From Psychrosphaera saromensis (lineage in GTDB: Bacteria > Pseudomonadota > Gammaproteobacteria > Enterobacterales > Alteromonadaceae): DNA of 64,000 bases. The stretch spans positions 2,581,991 to 2,645,990 of the forward strand of contig NZ_MSCH01000003.1 of NCBI RefSeq assembly GCF_002954545.1, read 5' to 3'. Shown here in pieces: positions 45,422-55,142 of this stretch; position 1 is the stretch's first letter; each line of letters starts with the position of its first letter. The notes under the pieces were generated by a model, which searched no databases, had not been told where the DNA came from, and saw only the letters and a list, made by a program, of their open reading frames with translations. Made by a program: the position numbers and the translations under genes.

Positions 45422-46210
45422 ATGATTAAACACAGGTATAAATTAGTTGAGTCCCTAAAGCTTATGGGCCGTGCGCCCAAGCTGGTACTTGGCCCTAATA
45501 TAGAAGTACTGCTGTGGAATGTTTTTAAATGTAAAAGAAAAGGATGGCAGGACGATTTCATCAATTTAGTGTGGGACAAAGACTTAGTTTTATTACAAGA
45601 GGCGATATTAAACACCCCTTTTGACATCCACTTTAACCAATCGTTACGTCACGAATGGATTATGGCGCGCAGTTTTAAAACGGTAAAAACCGATATAGAC
45701 ACTGGCGTAAAAACAGGTTCTAACGTGGCAGCACAAGAACATTACTTTTGCGTATCAAAACACCATGAACCAATATCACAAACCAAAAAAATGTCGCTGG
45801 CAACTGTCTACCCATTAGATAATAAAGGCCAATCATTACTTGTGGTAAATTGTCATGTTATTAACTTTGTTACGTTTGAAAAATTCAGTGTGCACTTAGA
45901 CCAAGTTTTCCAATCTCTAGCCGATCATAACGGACCCATACTATTAGCTGGAGATTTTAATACATGGAATGGCAAAAGGCTGCGCTACTTTAATCAACTA
46001 GCAAAGTCGTTTCAGTTAGATGAAGTGAATATCAAGCGTAAGCCAAGGTTAAGCCATTTATTACAACACCTGGACCATGTTTACTGCCGAGGCTTAACCG
46101 TATTAGATGCGCAAGTGCATACCCATATAAAATCCTCAGATCACTACCCAATTAGTTTGACGTTAAGTACATTAAAACAAACGTTTCAATACACGAGTGA
46201 GCCTAAGTAA
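45422..46210 (+). CDS. Endonuclease/exonuclease/phosphatase family protein (YafD-like)
   Basis: 262 aa, soluble. EEP motifs are in order: LLWNVFK near 30, LLQEA near 58, NCHVIN near 143, AGDFNTWNG near 178, LDHVYCRG near 220 and SSDHYP near 241, which supply metal and catalytic residues for a Mg2+ phosphodiesterase. The substrate (DNA, RNA, lipid or inositol phosphate) cannot be deduced; E. coli YafD is the nearest named relative I recall. Its stop overlaps the next gene's ATG (TAATG at 46208-46212), suggesting coupling. Confidence 0.82.
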   Translation: MIKHRYKLVESLKLMGRAPKLVLGPNIEVLLWNVFKCKRKGWQDDFINLVWDKDLVLLQEAILNTPFDIHFNQSLRHEWIMARSFKTVKTDIDTGVKTGSNVAAQEHYFCVSKHHEPISQTKKMSLATVYPLDNKGQSLLVVNCHVINFVTFEKFSVHLDQVFQSLADHNGPILLAGDFNTWNGKRLRYFNQLAKSFQLDEVNIKRKPRLSHLLQHLDHVYCRGLTVLDAQVHTHIKSSDHYPISLTLSTLKQTFQYTSEPK

Positions 46211-47061
46211 TGAACCAACTAGTTAAACAAAATAGTCCAGAGTTGTGGGCAGATAGACTACCTGTGTTACAGCAAGATGGTAACAAGTTTACCCGAGGCC
46301 ACGCTTTAATTTGGGGTGGATGGCCAGCCACAGGAGCTGCACGTATGTCGGCTAGAGCGGCTGCGCGTATAGGGGCTGGATTAACCACAGTTGCAGTGGA
46401 TGTTAGTCAAAATGAAACGGCTTTAATGGTTTATGCCAGCGCACTAATTAGTATCATGGTAACCCCTATAGCCAAACTACAAGACCTTGATACTATACTT
46501 GCAGATAAACGCATTACTGGGTTACTTATTGGCCCAGGCGCAAGTGTTGGCGAGGAAACAAGAGCTCGAGTATTAGCAATGCTTAAATCGAAAAAAGCGA
46601 CCGTATTAGATGCAGGTGCCCTTTCTTCTTTTAAGGAAGAACCGCAATTGTTATTTGCAGCTATTGATGGTGTATGTGTGCTGACACCTCATCAAGGTGA
46701 ATTTGCTCGTATATTCCCTAATATAGACTCGTGTGATGACAAAATAAGTCGAGCTCGCAACGCAGCTAAAATCAGCGGTGCCATAGTGGTACTTAAAGGC
46801 AGTGAAACTGTCATTGCCGCACCTGATGGTCGTACGATTAGCAACAAAAACGCACCTGCTACTTTAGCAACGGCAGGCTCAGGTGATGTTTTGGCTGGCA
46901 TTATACTTGGACTCCTAACACAAGGTATGGAGCCTTTTATGGCCACCGCTGCTGCCGTATGGTTTCATGGTGAGGCGGCCAATATTTTTGGCCCAGGCTT
47001 ACTAGCCGAAGATTTACCGGATTTATTGCCGGCGGTTCTGAGACAGCTTTATGCTAGCTAA
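46210..47061 (+). CDS. nnrD: ADP/ATP-dependent NAD(P)H-hydrate dehydratase (stand-alone)
   Basis: A 283-aa YjeF C-terminal/ribokinase-like fold. Visible motifs are GHALIWGGWPATGAARMSARAAARIGAGL (residues about 29-57), LLIGPG, VCVLTPHQGEFARIF (substrate pocket) and TAGSGDVLAGI (nucleotide binding with catalytic Asp). It repairs hydrated NADH and NADPH. In E. coli this domain is fused to the NAD(P)HX epimerase NnrE; here the N-terminal epimerase domain is absent, so an epimerase must be encoded elsewhere or be lacking. The YjeF-C identification is firm. Confidence 0.88.
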   Translation: MNQLVKQNSPELWADRLPVLQQDGNKFTRGHALIWGGWPATGAARMSARAAARIGAGLTTVAVDVSQNETALMVYASALISIMVTPIAKLQDLDTILADKRITGLLIGPGASVGEETRARVLAMLKSKKATVLDAGALSSFKEEPQLLFAAIDGVCVLTPHQGEFARIFPNIDSCDDKISRARNAAKISGAIVVLKGSETVIAAPDGRTISNKNAPATLATAGSGDVLAGIILGLLTQGMEPFMATAAAVWFHGEAANIFGPGLLAEDLPDLLPAVLRQLYAS

Positions 47062-47192
47062 TTAATTTATACTCGATATCAGTTACCTGATGTTAATTAA
47101 GAAAGACGCTAGTATTCAACCTAACGCTAAAGCTGGTTGCTTTTTGCAACGCTTAACTTGAACTAAAGAATTTACTTTATAAATTATTCACT

Positions 47193-47213
47193 TAAACTAA
47201 ACCGAGCAGTTTA
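47193..47213. promoter_or_regulatory. Inverted repeat TAAACT-N9-AGTTTA upstream of the RND efflux operon
   Basis: The perfect 6-bp half-sites at 47193-47198 and 47208-47213 enclose AAACCGAGC. It lies 70 bp before the adaptor ATG (47283), a plausible TetR- or MarR-type operator position. The 12-mer AACTAAACCGAG within it also occurs before the TonB receptor. Confidence 0.4.
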
Positions 47214-47282
47214 CTTGCAGTTTTAATATATGGATTATTGTTTACCTATTTTCCTAAGCTTTATATAACCTGGACTAATAAA

Positions 47283-48383
47283 ATGACAGATAACAAAAAA
47301 GCCTCCATAAAGTCGATGACAACTAATACGTTTCGTCTTTCCGCTCTTGTTGCCACTTTGGCAATACTATCAGCGTGTGGGGGTAACAAGGACGATGCAC
47401 AACAAGTAAAACCAATTCAAACAGTGAAATTAGCTGTGGTTTCTAATATTCCAGAAGAAAGCCAAATGTCTTTTCCTGCCGAAGTAACCGCAGTAAAAAC
47501 AATAAATATGAGCTTTGAAGTAACTGGTCGTTTGAGCGAGGTTCATTTACGGACGGCCAGCCAAGTTAAAAAAGGCCAATTATTAGCTCAAATAGATCCA
47601 ATCCCTTTCCAGCGTCAAGTTAAAGAAGCTAAAGCCAGATTCAATCAAGCAGAGTTAGATTTAAAACGCATAAAGTCAACACTGAGCAAAGGCGTCGCAT
47701 CGCAAAGCCAATTGGATAGTGCTGAAACTGCATTTGAATTGGCTGAAATCATGCTAAATAACGCCAAGCAAAACTTAAGTTACACCCGTTTAACCGCGCC
47801 TTTTGACGCTCAAGTTTCAGAACGACTGGTTGAAAACGATAGTTATGTAAAAGCTGGCGATACCATTGCTAAGTTGCAAGATATCTCACAGTTATATTTT
47901 AATATCAACATACCAGAAAGATTGTTAAGCGCTTATAAAACAGGTTCACTTATCAAAGCTACAGCCCATTCATTATCAGCACCTGATAAAGAATACGAAT
48001 TAGAATATGTTGAACATTCCACTATGCCAGACCCAGTAACTCAAACCTATAAAGTGGTATTTGCGGCTCACTCAGCACCAAAACAAAGGCTGACTCCTGG
48101 CGCTAGAGCAATTGTTAAATTAGTGGCTAATCAACAAAGATCTATGTCTGAATTAATCATCCCTTTTACCGCTATCAACGGTAATAAAGCGAAAGGCTTT
48201 AATGTGTGGGTATTTGATGAGAAAACGAAACAAGTAAGCAATAAGCAGATTCAAGTTCTTAAAGTTGAAAAAGGCTATGCAATAATAAGCGGTGACATCC
48301 AAAAAGGTAATTTTGTTGTTGCTGCAGGAACAACTAAGATGCAAGAAGGTCTAGTTGTAAAACCATATACGGCGGAGCGCTAA
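47283..48383 (+). CDS. RND efflux periplasmic adaptor (membrane fusion lipoprotein)
   Basis: About 366 aa from ATG 47283. The N-terminus carries a lipoprotein signal with lipobox LSAC, so it is anchored after lipidation of Cys. It then has the usual adaptor order: lipoyl half (FEVTGRLSEVHLRTASQVKKGQLLAQID), alpha-hairpin (FQRQVKEAKARFNQAELDLKRI...), second lipoyl half (NLSYTRLTAPFDAQVSERLV), beta-barrel and membrane-proximal domain. It links the inner-membrane pump to an outer-membrane channel, which is not in this operon. The frame runs 15 codons upstream; ATG 47283 or 47316 both give intact signal peptides. Confidence 0.92.
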   Translation: MTDNKKASIKSMTTNTFRLSALVATLAILSACGGNKDDAQQVKPIQTVKLAVVSNIPEESQMSFPAEVTAVKTINMSFEVTGRLSEVHLRTASQVKKGQLLAQIDPIPFQRQVKEAKARFNQAELDLKRIKSTLSKGVASQSQLDSAETAFELAEIMLNNAKQNLSYTRLTAPFDAQVSERLVENDSYVKAGDTIAKLQDISQLYFNINIPERLLSAYKTGSLIKATAHSLSAPDKEYELEYVEHSTMPDPVTQTYKVVFAAHSAPKQRLTPGARAIVKLVANQQRSMSELIIPFTAINGNKAKGFNVWVFDEKTKQVSNKQIQVLKVEKGYAIISGDIQKGNFVVAAGTTKMQEGLVVKPYTAER

Positions 48384-48386
48384 ACT

Positions 48387-51300
48387 ATGGGCATTGCAAA
48401 TTACACCTTTAAAAAACCAGTCAATACATGGCTAATGGTTGTTGTATTTGTACTTGGTGGCTTGATTGGATTAAGTAACATTGGTCGACTAGAAGATCCC
48501 GCGTTTACCATTAAAGTCGTACAAATAGTAACCCAGTTCCCTGGCGCTAGCGCTGAGAAAGTAGAACGAGAAGTCACAGAACCATTAGAAATTGCTTTGC
48601 AACAAATGGCACAGCTGAAAAAATTAGAGTCTATTTCTAAGCCTGGTGTTTCTGAGATAACCCTTGAAGTTAAGTCTAACTATGACTCAGACTTACTGCC
48701 TCAAATTTGGGATGAAGTTAGAAAACGCTTAAATGATGCGGGTAAAAATTTACCAACCGGCGCTCAACAACCTGCGGTTTATGACGACTTTGGTGAAGTA
48801 TATGGTATGTACTACGCGTTAAGCGCTCCAGATTTTTCAACTTATGAGTTACGTGAATTTGCTCGAATTATTCGACGTGAATTATTAGTAACCGACGGCG
48901 TCGCTAAAGTTCAAGTTAGTGGTGTTCAACAAGAACAACTAGTCGCTTATATAAACCCTTATCAAATTGCTGGTTTAGGTATTTCTTTCCCTGATCTTAT
49001 GGGTTTATTACAAGAAAACTTAAAACCCTTTAATGGCGGACGGTTAAACGTTGAAGGCCGTAAAGTAAGACTGCTAGTTGATAGTTCGGTTAATCATATT
49101 GAAGAAATTTATAACTTACCTTTAGTTGTACCAGGTTCAAATAAGTCGATTAAAATCCGTGATTTTGCTGAATTAAAGTTTGAACCAATCGATGTTCAAC
49201 CTGTATTAGTTCGTTATCAAGGCCATGAAGCAATTACATTGGCCGTTGCGGCATTAAACGACGTGAATATTGTTGAAGTTGGACAGGCTGTTACGAACAA
49301 AGTAAATAGTATTTTAACTAAACTTCCAGCTGGTATCACCCTAACCCCTATTTATGATCAAGCTGCTTTGGTTGATGAATCTGTACAAGGCTTTATTGAT
49401 AATTTAATACTGTCTGTGGCCGTTGTAACGATTACATTAATGCTCTTTATGGGCTGGCGTTCAGGTGTTGTGGTTGGCTCTGTATTAATCGTGACCGTAA
49501 TGGGCACAGTGTTGATCATGTGGTTAATGGGACTGCAACTACAACGCATATCGTTAGGCGCAATGGTTATTGCCATGGGGATGTTAGTTGATAATGCGAT
49601 TGTGGTCGCTGAAGGCATGATGCTGAGGATGCGCCAAGGTAAAAAAGCACTTGAAGCCGCCTCTTTTATTGTTAAACGTACTCAATGGCCATTATTGGGT
49701 GCCACGGTTATCGGTATTGCTGCATTTTCTGGTATTGGCTTGTCCGATGATGCCACCGGTGAATTCCTGTACTCATTGTTTGCCGTGGTATTAGTATCGT
49801 TAATGTTAAGTTGGGTATTAGCAATTACCTTAGTGCCATTACTTGGTAAGTACCTTTATAAAACGGGCAACGATGACGAAAACGATGCAAACAGCGGTGC
49901 TTTTTATAAAGGCTATTTGAAAGTTCTTCATTTTGCTTTAAAACACAGATGGATAACGGTTTGCGGATTATTGGCAATTACTGTGACAGCATTTGGTAGT
50001 TTTGGTCTGGTTAAACAAGGTTTCTTCCCATCGTCTAATACCCCTTTATTTTATGTGCATTATTGGGGACCTCAAGATAGAGATATCAGACAAACCACAG
50101 ACGTTATGGTTGCGGCTGAAAAGATTGCACTTGGTTTTGAAGAAGTGAATATTGTATCTACCTTTATTGGCCGAGGCGCAGATAGATTTACCTTAACCTA
50201 TCAAGCACAAACCCCTAACGAAAGTTACGGTACGTTTTTAATAGAGACTCATACTAAAGATCAGATCCCAACCTTAATACCTAAACTATTGGAAAAACTA
50301 AAGTTAACCGATTTAGATGCTGAATTTTATGTTGAGCGTGTTCAGTTTGGACCTGGCGGTGGCGCTAAGTTAGCGGCACGTTTCTCAGGCCCAGACGCAA
50401 CAGTATTAAGAGAGCTAGCTGGTAAAGCTGAAGCACTTATGAGAGCAGATGGCAGTATTAAAGACATTCGTCATGACTGGCGCGAGAAAGGATTAGCGTT
50501 AAATACTAATTATGACTCGTTTAGTGCTGGTATTGCGGGGGTGTCACGCAATGACTTTAGTCAAACGGTTCAATATGCATCTAGCGGATTAGAGTTAGCT
50601 CGACTGCAAGATGGCGATTATAGTTATCAAATTAAAGCTAAAATGGCGAATTCTCAGACATCTGAGGTTGAAGCTATTGAACAAAGCCAAGTGTGGAGTA
50701 GTGAACAAAGGGAATATGTGCCCTTTCAACAAATTTCATCTGGTGTTGAGCTAATTAATGAAGAAACTCAAATTCATCATAGAAACCGAGTCCGTACCAT
50801 AACGGTTAAATCAGACCCTGGTTTCTCAGAAACCGCAGGTGAAGCATTCGCTAGAATAAAGCCTCAAATTGAAGCTATTGATATTCCAGATGGATATAAA
50901 CTTGAATGGGGAGGCGAATACGAAAACGCAGCTGAGGCACAACAAGCACTAGGTAAAGGCTTGCCTATGGGATTCTTAGTTATGTTTTTAATCTCGGTAC
51001 TCTTGTTTGGCCGTGTTAGACAGCCGCTTATTATTTGGTTAATCGTACCTATGGCTATTGTGGGTGTTGTAACAGGTTTATTACTGACTGATATGCCGTT
51101 TGGCTTTATGTCTTTGTTAGGCTTCTTAAGCTTGTTTGGTATGTTGATCAAGAATGCGATTGTATTACTTGAAGAGATTGACTTGCAGATTGTTGAAGGT
51201 AAACATCCTAGAATTGCGATTGTAACGGCTAGTTCTAGCCGTTTACGCCCTGTTGCTCTAGCTGCTATTACTACAATATTAGGCATGGCACCTTTGTTGT

Positions 51301-51434
51301 CAGATGCATTCTTTGCAGATATGTCGGTGACAATTATGGGCGGGTTAACGTTTGCAACTGTGTTAACGCTCATTGCAGTGCCTGTTTTATATAGTATCTT
51401 TTATAAAGTGAGTTATAGAAACCCTAAGGACTAA
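48387..51434 (+). CDS. RND efflux inner-membrane permease (HAE1/AcrB-type)
   Basis: A 1015-aa proton-driven pump with 12 predicted TM helices and two large periplasmic loops. TM4 reads GMLVDNAIVVAEGMMLRMRQG, where Asn replaces the second of the two acidic residues of AcrB (D407-D408), a known subfamily variant. Substrates could be hydrophobic drugs, dyes or detergents; it is closest in type to TriC/MexK-like pumps by recollection. It starts 3 bp after the adaptor stop and ends at a strong terminator. No TolC-type channel or adjacent regulator is present. Confidence 0.92.
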   Translation: MGIANYTFKKPVNTWLMVVVFVLGGLIGLSNIGRLEDPAFTIKVVQIVTQFPGASAEKVEREVTEPLEIALQQMAQLKKLESISKPGVSEITLEVKSNYDSDLLPQIWDEVRKRLNDAGKNLPTGAQQPAVYDDFGEVYGMYYALSAPDFSTYELREFARIIRRELLVTDGVAKVQVSGVQQEQLVAYINPYQIAGLGISFPDLMGLLQENLKPFNGGRLNVEGRKVRLLVDSSVNHIEEIYNLPLVVPGSNKSIKIRDFAELKFEPIDVQPVLVRYQGHEAITLAVAALNDVNIVEVGQAVTNKVNSILTKLPAGITLTPIYDQAALVDESVQGFIDNLILSVAVVTITLMLFMGWRSGVVVGSVLIVTVMGTVLIMWLMGLQLQRISLGAMVIAMGMLVDNAIVVAEGMMLRMRQGKKALEAASFIVKRTQWPLLGATVIGIAAFSGIGLSDDATGEFLYSLFAVVLVSLMLSWVLAITLVPLLGKYLYKTGNDDENDANSGAFYKGYLKVLHFALKHRWITVCGLLAITVTAFGSFGLVKQGFFPSSNTPLFYVHYWGPQDRDIRQTTDVMVAAEKIALGFEEVNIVSTFIGRGADRFTLTYQAQTPNESYGTFLIETHTKDQIPTLIPKLLEKLKLTDLDAEFYVERVQFGPGGGAKLAARFSGPDATVLRELAGKAEALMRADGSIKDIRHDWREKGLALNTNYDSFSAGIAGVSRNDFSQTVQYASSGLELARLQDGDYSYQIKAKMANSQTSEVEAIEQSQVWSSEQREYVPFQQISSGVELINEETQIHHRNRVRTITVKSDPGFSETAGEAFARIKPQIEAIDIPDGYKLEWGGEYENAAEAQQALGKGLPMGFLVMFLISVLLFGRVRQPLIIWLIVPMAIVGVVTGLLLTDMPFGFMSLLGFLSLFGMLIKNAIVLLEEIDLQIVEGKHPRIAIVTASSSRLRPVALAAITTILGMAPLLSDAFFADMSVTIMGGLTFATVLTLIAVPVLYSIFYKVSYRNPKD

Positions 51435-51470
51435 TAATTTAGTTCTTGTTTAATACGTTAAACAGAAATA

Positions 51471-51499
51471 AAAAACGCGATTTATGTCGCGTTTTTTTT
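51471..51499 (+). terminator. Rho-independent terminator of the RND efflux operon
   Basis: A 10-bp stem AAAAACGCGA/TCGCGTTTTT with a 6-nt loop is followed by further T residues (to 51499), 37 bp after the permease stop. Confidence 0.92.
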
Positions 51500-51576
51500 A
51501 TGCCTATTAATAACATCAGTTAATCATAGTTAGCTAAGGTGATAGCTCTATCCTTTGTTTAAATTAAACATGAAAA

Positions 51577-53580
51577 CTAAAGGTTATTGGCTATTTTTAG
51601 ACGTTCAATGAGTTCTACTTCTTCACCAATAGCCGCTACACGGTCTGACATATTAGTGATTGCTGTAACATTAGCGTCTACATCTTTACTTGTTGTTGCA
51701 GATGCATCTCTTAAGCTTTCAATTTGCTCTGTTAATTTAAGCGTACTTGAGCTCATTCTAGACATGAAGTCTTCAATTACACCGACCGTTTGTTCTATTG
51801 CCGTGGTTGACTTAGTAACCGATGCGATAGTGTCACTGGTTTGGTCTAGACTATGTTGTGTATTTTTAGACAGTTGGCGTACTTCATCGGCAACAACTGC
51901 GAAACCTCTGCCAGCTTCACCAGCTCGAGCCGCTTCTATAGCCGCATTTAACGCTAAAAGATTGGTTTGATCTGCGATAGCCGAGATAACTTTTAAAATG
52001 GCTAATACTTGATCTGAACTTTCTTTTAGTTCGTGTACATCATTACCTAAAATGCTCATTTTACTTTCTTGTAATGTTATATCGTCTTTTAGATCGTAAA
52101 ACGCACCACTTGCATCATTAATAATGACTTCGGTTTGTTGCGAGTTTTTAGTAATGCCGTTGAAGCTTGTTAATACACTTTCTAATAATGGACGATATTC
52201 AGATAAACATTCAATCAAGTGACTTTGTAATCTGTTTATTTGCATTAAGCTGTTAACTTTTGATAATAAAAAGAACTGTTTGTAGTTACTGTAATGAATT
52301 GGAAAGTTATCAACCAATGGATCTGAGAACCGTTCGCCATTTTCCACATTGAAAAAGAACAGCGCGGTTAACGTTTGATTCATGTGCACGCCCAAAAGCT
52401 CACCAAATGTGGAAAAACCTGCCGCTTTAATATTTTTAAATGCCGTTAGTTGATTTAACTTATCACTATTATTAACACGTCGTAGAATACAGTCATTGGC
52501 TAACATGGCAATTGGAGCTGGTTTGTTTCTTAAATACTCATCTAGGGCTTGTTTGGTGCTATTAGCGAAGTCTTTAGCTTCAACTAAAATAAGTTCGTCA
52601 CCAAAGTCTAAATCACAGAAGAAATTTAATACTTTGTTTTCAACATCTATGCCGGAGATTGAACGTATAAATAATTCATCTTTGATCTCTACGCCAAATG
52701 AAAACCCAGTTAATTTAGCTTCTAATTTATCAGGCGTACAACGAAGATGCTGACAAAGGTGATCAACTATGTTCTCTACCTTGCCCGTGTCTTTGGAGAT
52801 AACACTTGTTACTGTGCGTTTTTGAGGGTCAGACTCAGCAATATAAAATGATTTGTTTGTTTTATGGAAGTTATGCGTTTTCAATATACCGTAGCGGATA
52901 TTAGGTGCAAGTTTAGTAAAGATAACGACACTGGCATTGTCTGCCACTTTGTTACCATCAAATACAGCCGCTTTTTGAAAGTCCAGTTTCCCACCTGCAG
53001 AGCCACCAATAAAGTGACACGGAAAACGTTGGCTATCGTACAAGGCTTGCATGAAGAAGTTTTCACTGGCTGACAATCCATCCATAAACGTCATGGCAAC
53101 CGTATCTTGGTAGTTGACCGACATATTCAAAGAAACTTTTTCAATTTCATTTTGAATCGCTTTAATTCTATCGGTTTTTGATTTGGTTGCTTTGCCCTGC
53201 TTTAAGTCTTCACAGTGTAAAGGTATGGTTTTAATTTCAATATCGGCAAATACACTGTCACTAAAGCTCTGTAAAACAATAGAGTCCCAATTGCCCTCTG
53301 TAGTTTGGTAAAAGTTATTTTCTTGGCTGTTCAACTCACCAGCGGTCATCATAGCGACTACCTTGGAACAAAATGGTGTCGCATTTTGAATGGACTTTAC
53401 CGTCTGTTCGAAATCAAGGTTTGGTGAAATAAATGCAAGAATCAATTGAGTTTTATACTCTTGAAAATCTAAGTTTGCTAGACGGTCTAAAGATATTTCA
53501 GATGCCCTTAACTGTAGTATTTTTATTCCTGTTTCACTTACTTGATGTTGTTTGCTTTTTTGTTTGTTAAACCAAGACAT
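51577..53580 (-). CDS. FIST-domain chemoreceptor (methyl-accepting chemotaxis protein)
   Basis: A 667-aa soluble receptor. Residues about 25-230 are FIST_N ([18 protein letters not shown]...) and about 235-395 FIST_C (LAKDF.. , [26 protein letters not shown]). FIST is a ligand-sensing module proposed to bind small molecules such as amino acids. The C-terminal MA signalling domain at about 460-660 has the hairpin tip [30 protein letters not shown]. No TM helix is present, so it is cytoplasmic. It lacks a CheR-docking tail (ends LKIANNL). It lies downstream of cheB on the same strand but separated by 470 bp, so it probably has its own promoter. Confidence 0.9.
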   Translation of the reverse strand: MSWFNKQKSKQHQVSETGIKILQLRASEISLDRLANLDFQEYKTQLILAFISPNLDFEQTVKSIQNATPFCSKVVAMMTAGELNSQENNFYQTTEGNWDSIVLQSFSDSVFADIEIKTIPLHCEDLKQGKATKSKTDRIKAIQNEIEKVSLNMSVNYQDTVAMTFMDGLSASENFFMQALYDSQRFPCHFIGGSAGGKLDFQKAAVFDGNKVADNASVVIFTKLAPNIRYGILKTHNFHKTNKSFYIAESDPQKRTVTSVISKDTGKVENIVDHLCQHLRCTPDKLEAKLTGFSFGVEIKDELFIRSISGIDVENKVLNFFCDLDFGDELILVEAKDFANSTKQALDEYLRNKPAPIAMLANDCILRRVNNSDKLNQLTAFKNIKAAGFSTFGELLGVHMNQTLTALFFFNVENGERFSDPLVDNFPIHYSNYKQFFLLSKVNSLMQINRLQSHLIECLSEYRPLLESVLTSFNGITKNSQQTEVIINDASGAFYDLKDDITLQESKMSILGNDVHELKESSDQVLAILKVISAIADQTNLLALNAAIEAARAGEAGRGFAVVADEVRQLSKNTQHSLDQTSDTIASVTKSTTAIEQTVGVIEDFMSRMSSSTLKLTEQIESLRDASATTSKDVDANVTAITNMSDRVAAIGEEVELIERLKIANNL

Positions 53581-54050
53581 TATCCATTCCTTTTGACTTC
53601 ACTACTAATACACTTATTAACACTATTAAGCTGATTAAATAAAGAAAGCCTTTATTTACACTACAATAGCCTTAAACGACTTCAATATTTTATGAAAAAA
53701 TTAACGTATTTAAACATAATATTATGCATTGACGAGTGATTACTCTACAACTTGTTCTATTACTAATCGGCGGTCTTACAAGAAACTGTAATAATTTAAC
53801 TAACTAATTTGATTAAAGTTTTTTATATAAGCTATAAAATTAGAGTAAATACTTAATAAGAATCACTATTACAGGTTAGTTTTAATATATCTATGTTTAA
53901 ATTTACATATCAATATTTTGTGCTACTTGGAGTGATTAAATGAGAATGATTGATTTGACAATATATGAGTAGATTAATTTATTGTTTGTGGCAGTTCCTA
54001 CTTTATATTTTGAGTTAACTCCAGTGGTTCAATATTATAGGTTTTTAGTT
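53581..54050. other. A/T-rich gap between cheB and the FIST-MCP gene
   Basis: 470 bp with no convincing ORF, RNA or terminator. The end next to 53580 carries an AAGGAA-type ribosome site for the FIST-MCP start and several A/T-rich tracts. I looked for a FliA promoter (TAAA-N15-GCCGATAA) on the minus strand and did not find one. Confidence 0.5.
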
Positions 54051-55139
54051 TCATTTAGCGGCCGCCATTTGATGTCTTGTTAATAACGCGTGTTGTAGGA
54101 GCGTTTTACTAATATCAAATAAATCACACTCTACATCGTGAGCTGATAACTTATGAGCGCTACCTGGCATCCCCCATATTAAGCTACTATTTTCATCTTG
54201 AATTATAGTTTTTGCGTCTTGTTGTTTCAGTTCTAACATTCCTTGAGCACCATCGTTCCCCATGCCTGTTAACAAGACAGCTTGGACATTGTCAGCCATA
54301 GGTAACAAAGAACGAAACAATACATCTACCGATGGTTTATGGCGGTTAACTTTTTCGGAGTCATCAAATACACAAAACAAGGCTCCATTTTTCTCTTTTA
54401 CAATTAAATGAACAGCCCCTTGAGCTATATAAACATTACCTTCTTTAATCTTGGTGCCATGTTTAGCTTCTTGTACTGTCATTTCACATAACTCATTCAA
54501 TCTACTAGCAAAACGTTCGCTAAATGTAGGTGGTATATGTAGAGCAACAACTACAGGAGGTGAGTTTTTAGGTAACTGGGTCAATACGACTTTTAATGCT
54601 TCCGTCCCACCAGTTGAAGCCCCTATTGCGATAATATGATCTTTTCTTGCCGTGCCTGCAAAGGGTAATATTTTGCTGTTTTTGCCATGAATAAACTTGC
54701 TCGTTAATTGATGCTGCTTTTGATTAACGCTTACCGCTTGTTTAACTTTATCAATGATAAGTTGTTTGAATGACGATTTAGTAGTGAGCAATTCATTAAA
54801 ACTAGGTTTTGCTATAAAGTCGATTGCGCCTAATTCTAGCGCTTGCAGTGTAATGTCGCTGCCTTTGGTTGTTAACGTTGATAACATAACGACAGGCATA
54901 GGCCTTAATCGCATTAAATTAGCCAAAAATGTAATGCCATCCATTTTTGGCATTTCCACATCTAACGTAATAACATCTGGATTGAGACTCTTTATTAATT
55001 CTCTTGCCACAAGTGGATTTTCAGCCTCTCCAACAACATTAATTTCGGAGTCTGACGACAATAACTCACGTACAACTTTTCTAATAACTGCTGAATCATC
55101 AACAATTAATACCTTAATTTGTTTCATCATATTATCCAA
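54051..55139 (-). CDS. cheB: Chemotaxis protein-glutamate methylesterase CheB
   Basis: 362 aa. The REC domain is at 8-125 with D14/D15, phospho-acceptor D60 (ITLDVEMPKMDG) and Lys in AKPSFNELL. A linker precedes the CheB methylesterase domain from about 165 with catalytic Ser in GASTGGTEAL, His in LHIPPTFSERFASRL and Asp in TGMGNDGAQGM. It demethylates receptors and deamidates glutamines. Last gene of the chemosensory operon; its start lies 3 bp beyond the cheD stop. Confidence 0.95.
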   Translation of the reverse strand: MDNMMKQIKVLIVDDSAVIRKVVRELLSSDSEINVVGEAENPLVARELIKSLNPDVITLDVEMPKMDGITFLANLMRLRPMPVVMLSTLTTKGSDITLQALELGAIDFIAKPSFNELLTTKSSFKQLIIDKVKQAVSVNQKQHQLTSKFIHGKNSKILPFAGTARKDHIIAIGASTGGTEALKVVLTQLPKNSPPVVVALHIPPTFSERFASRLNELCEMTVQEAKHGTKIKEGNVYIAQGAVHLIVKEKNGALFCVFDDSEKVNRHKPSVDVLFRSLLPMADNVQAVLLTGMGNDGAQGMLELKQQDAKTIIQDENSSLIWGMPGSAHKLSAHDVECDLFDISKTLLQHALLTRHQMAAAK

Positions 55140-55142
55140 TTA

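Noticed and set aside
53581-54050. FliA (sigma-28) promoter upstream of the FIST-MCP
   Set aside because: No TAAA-N15-GCCGATAA match on the minus strand.
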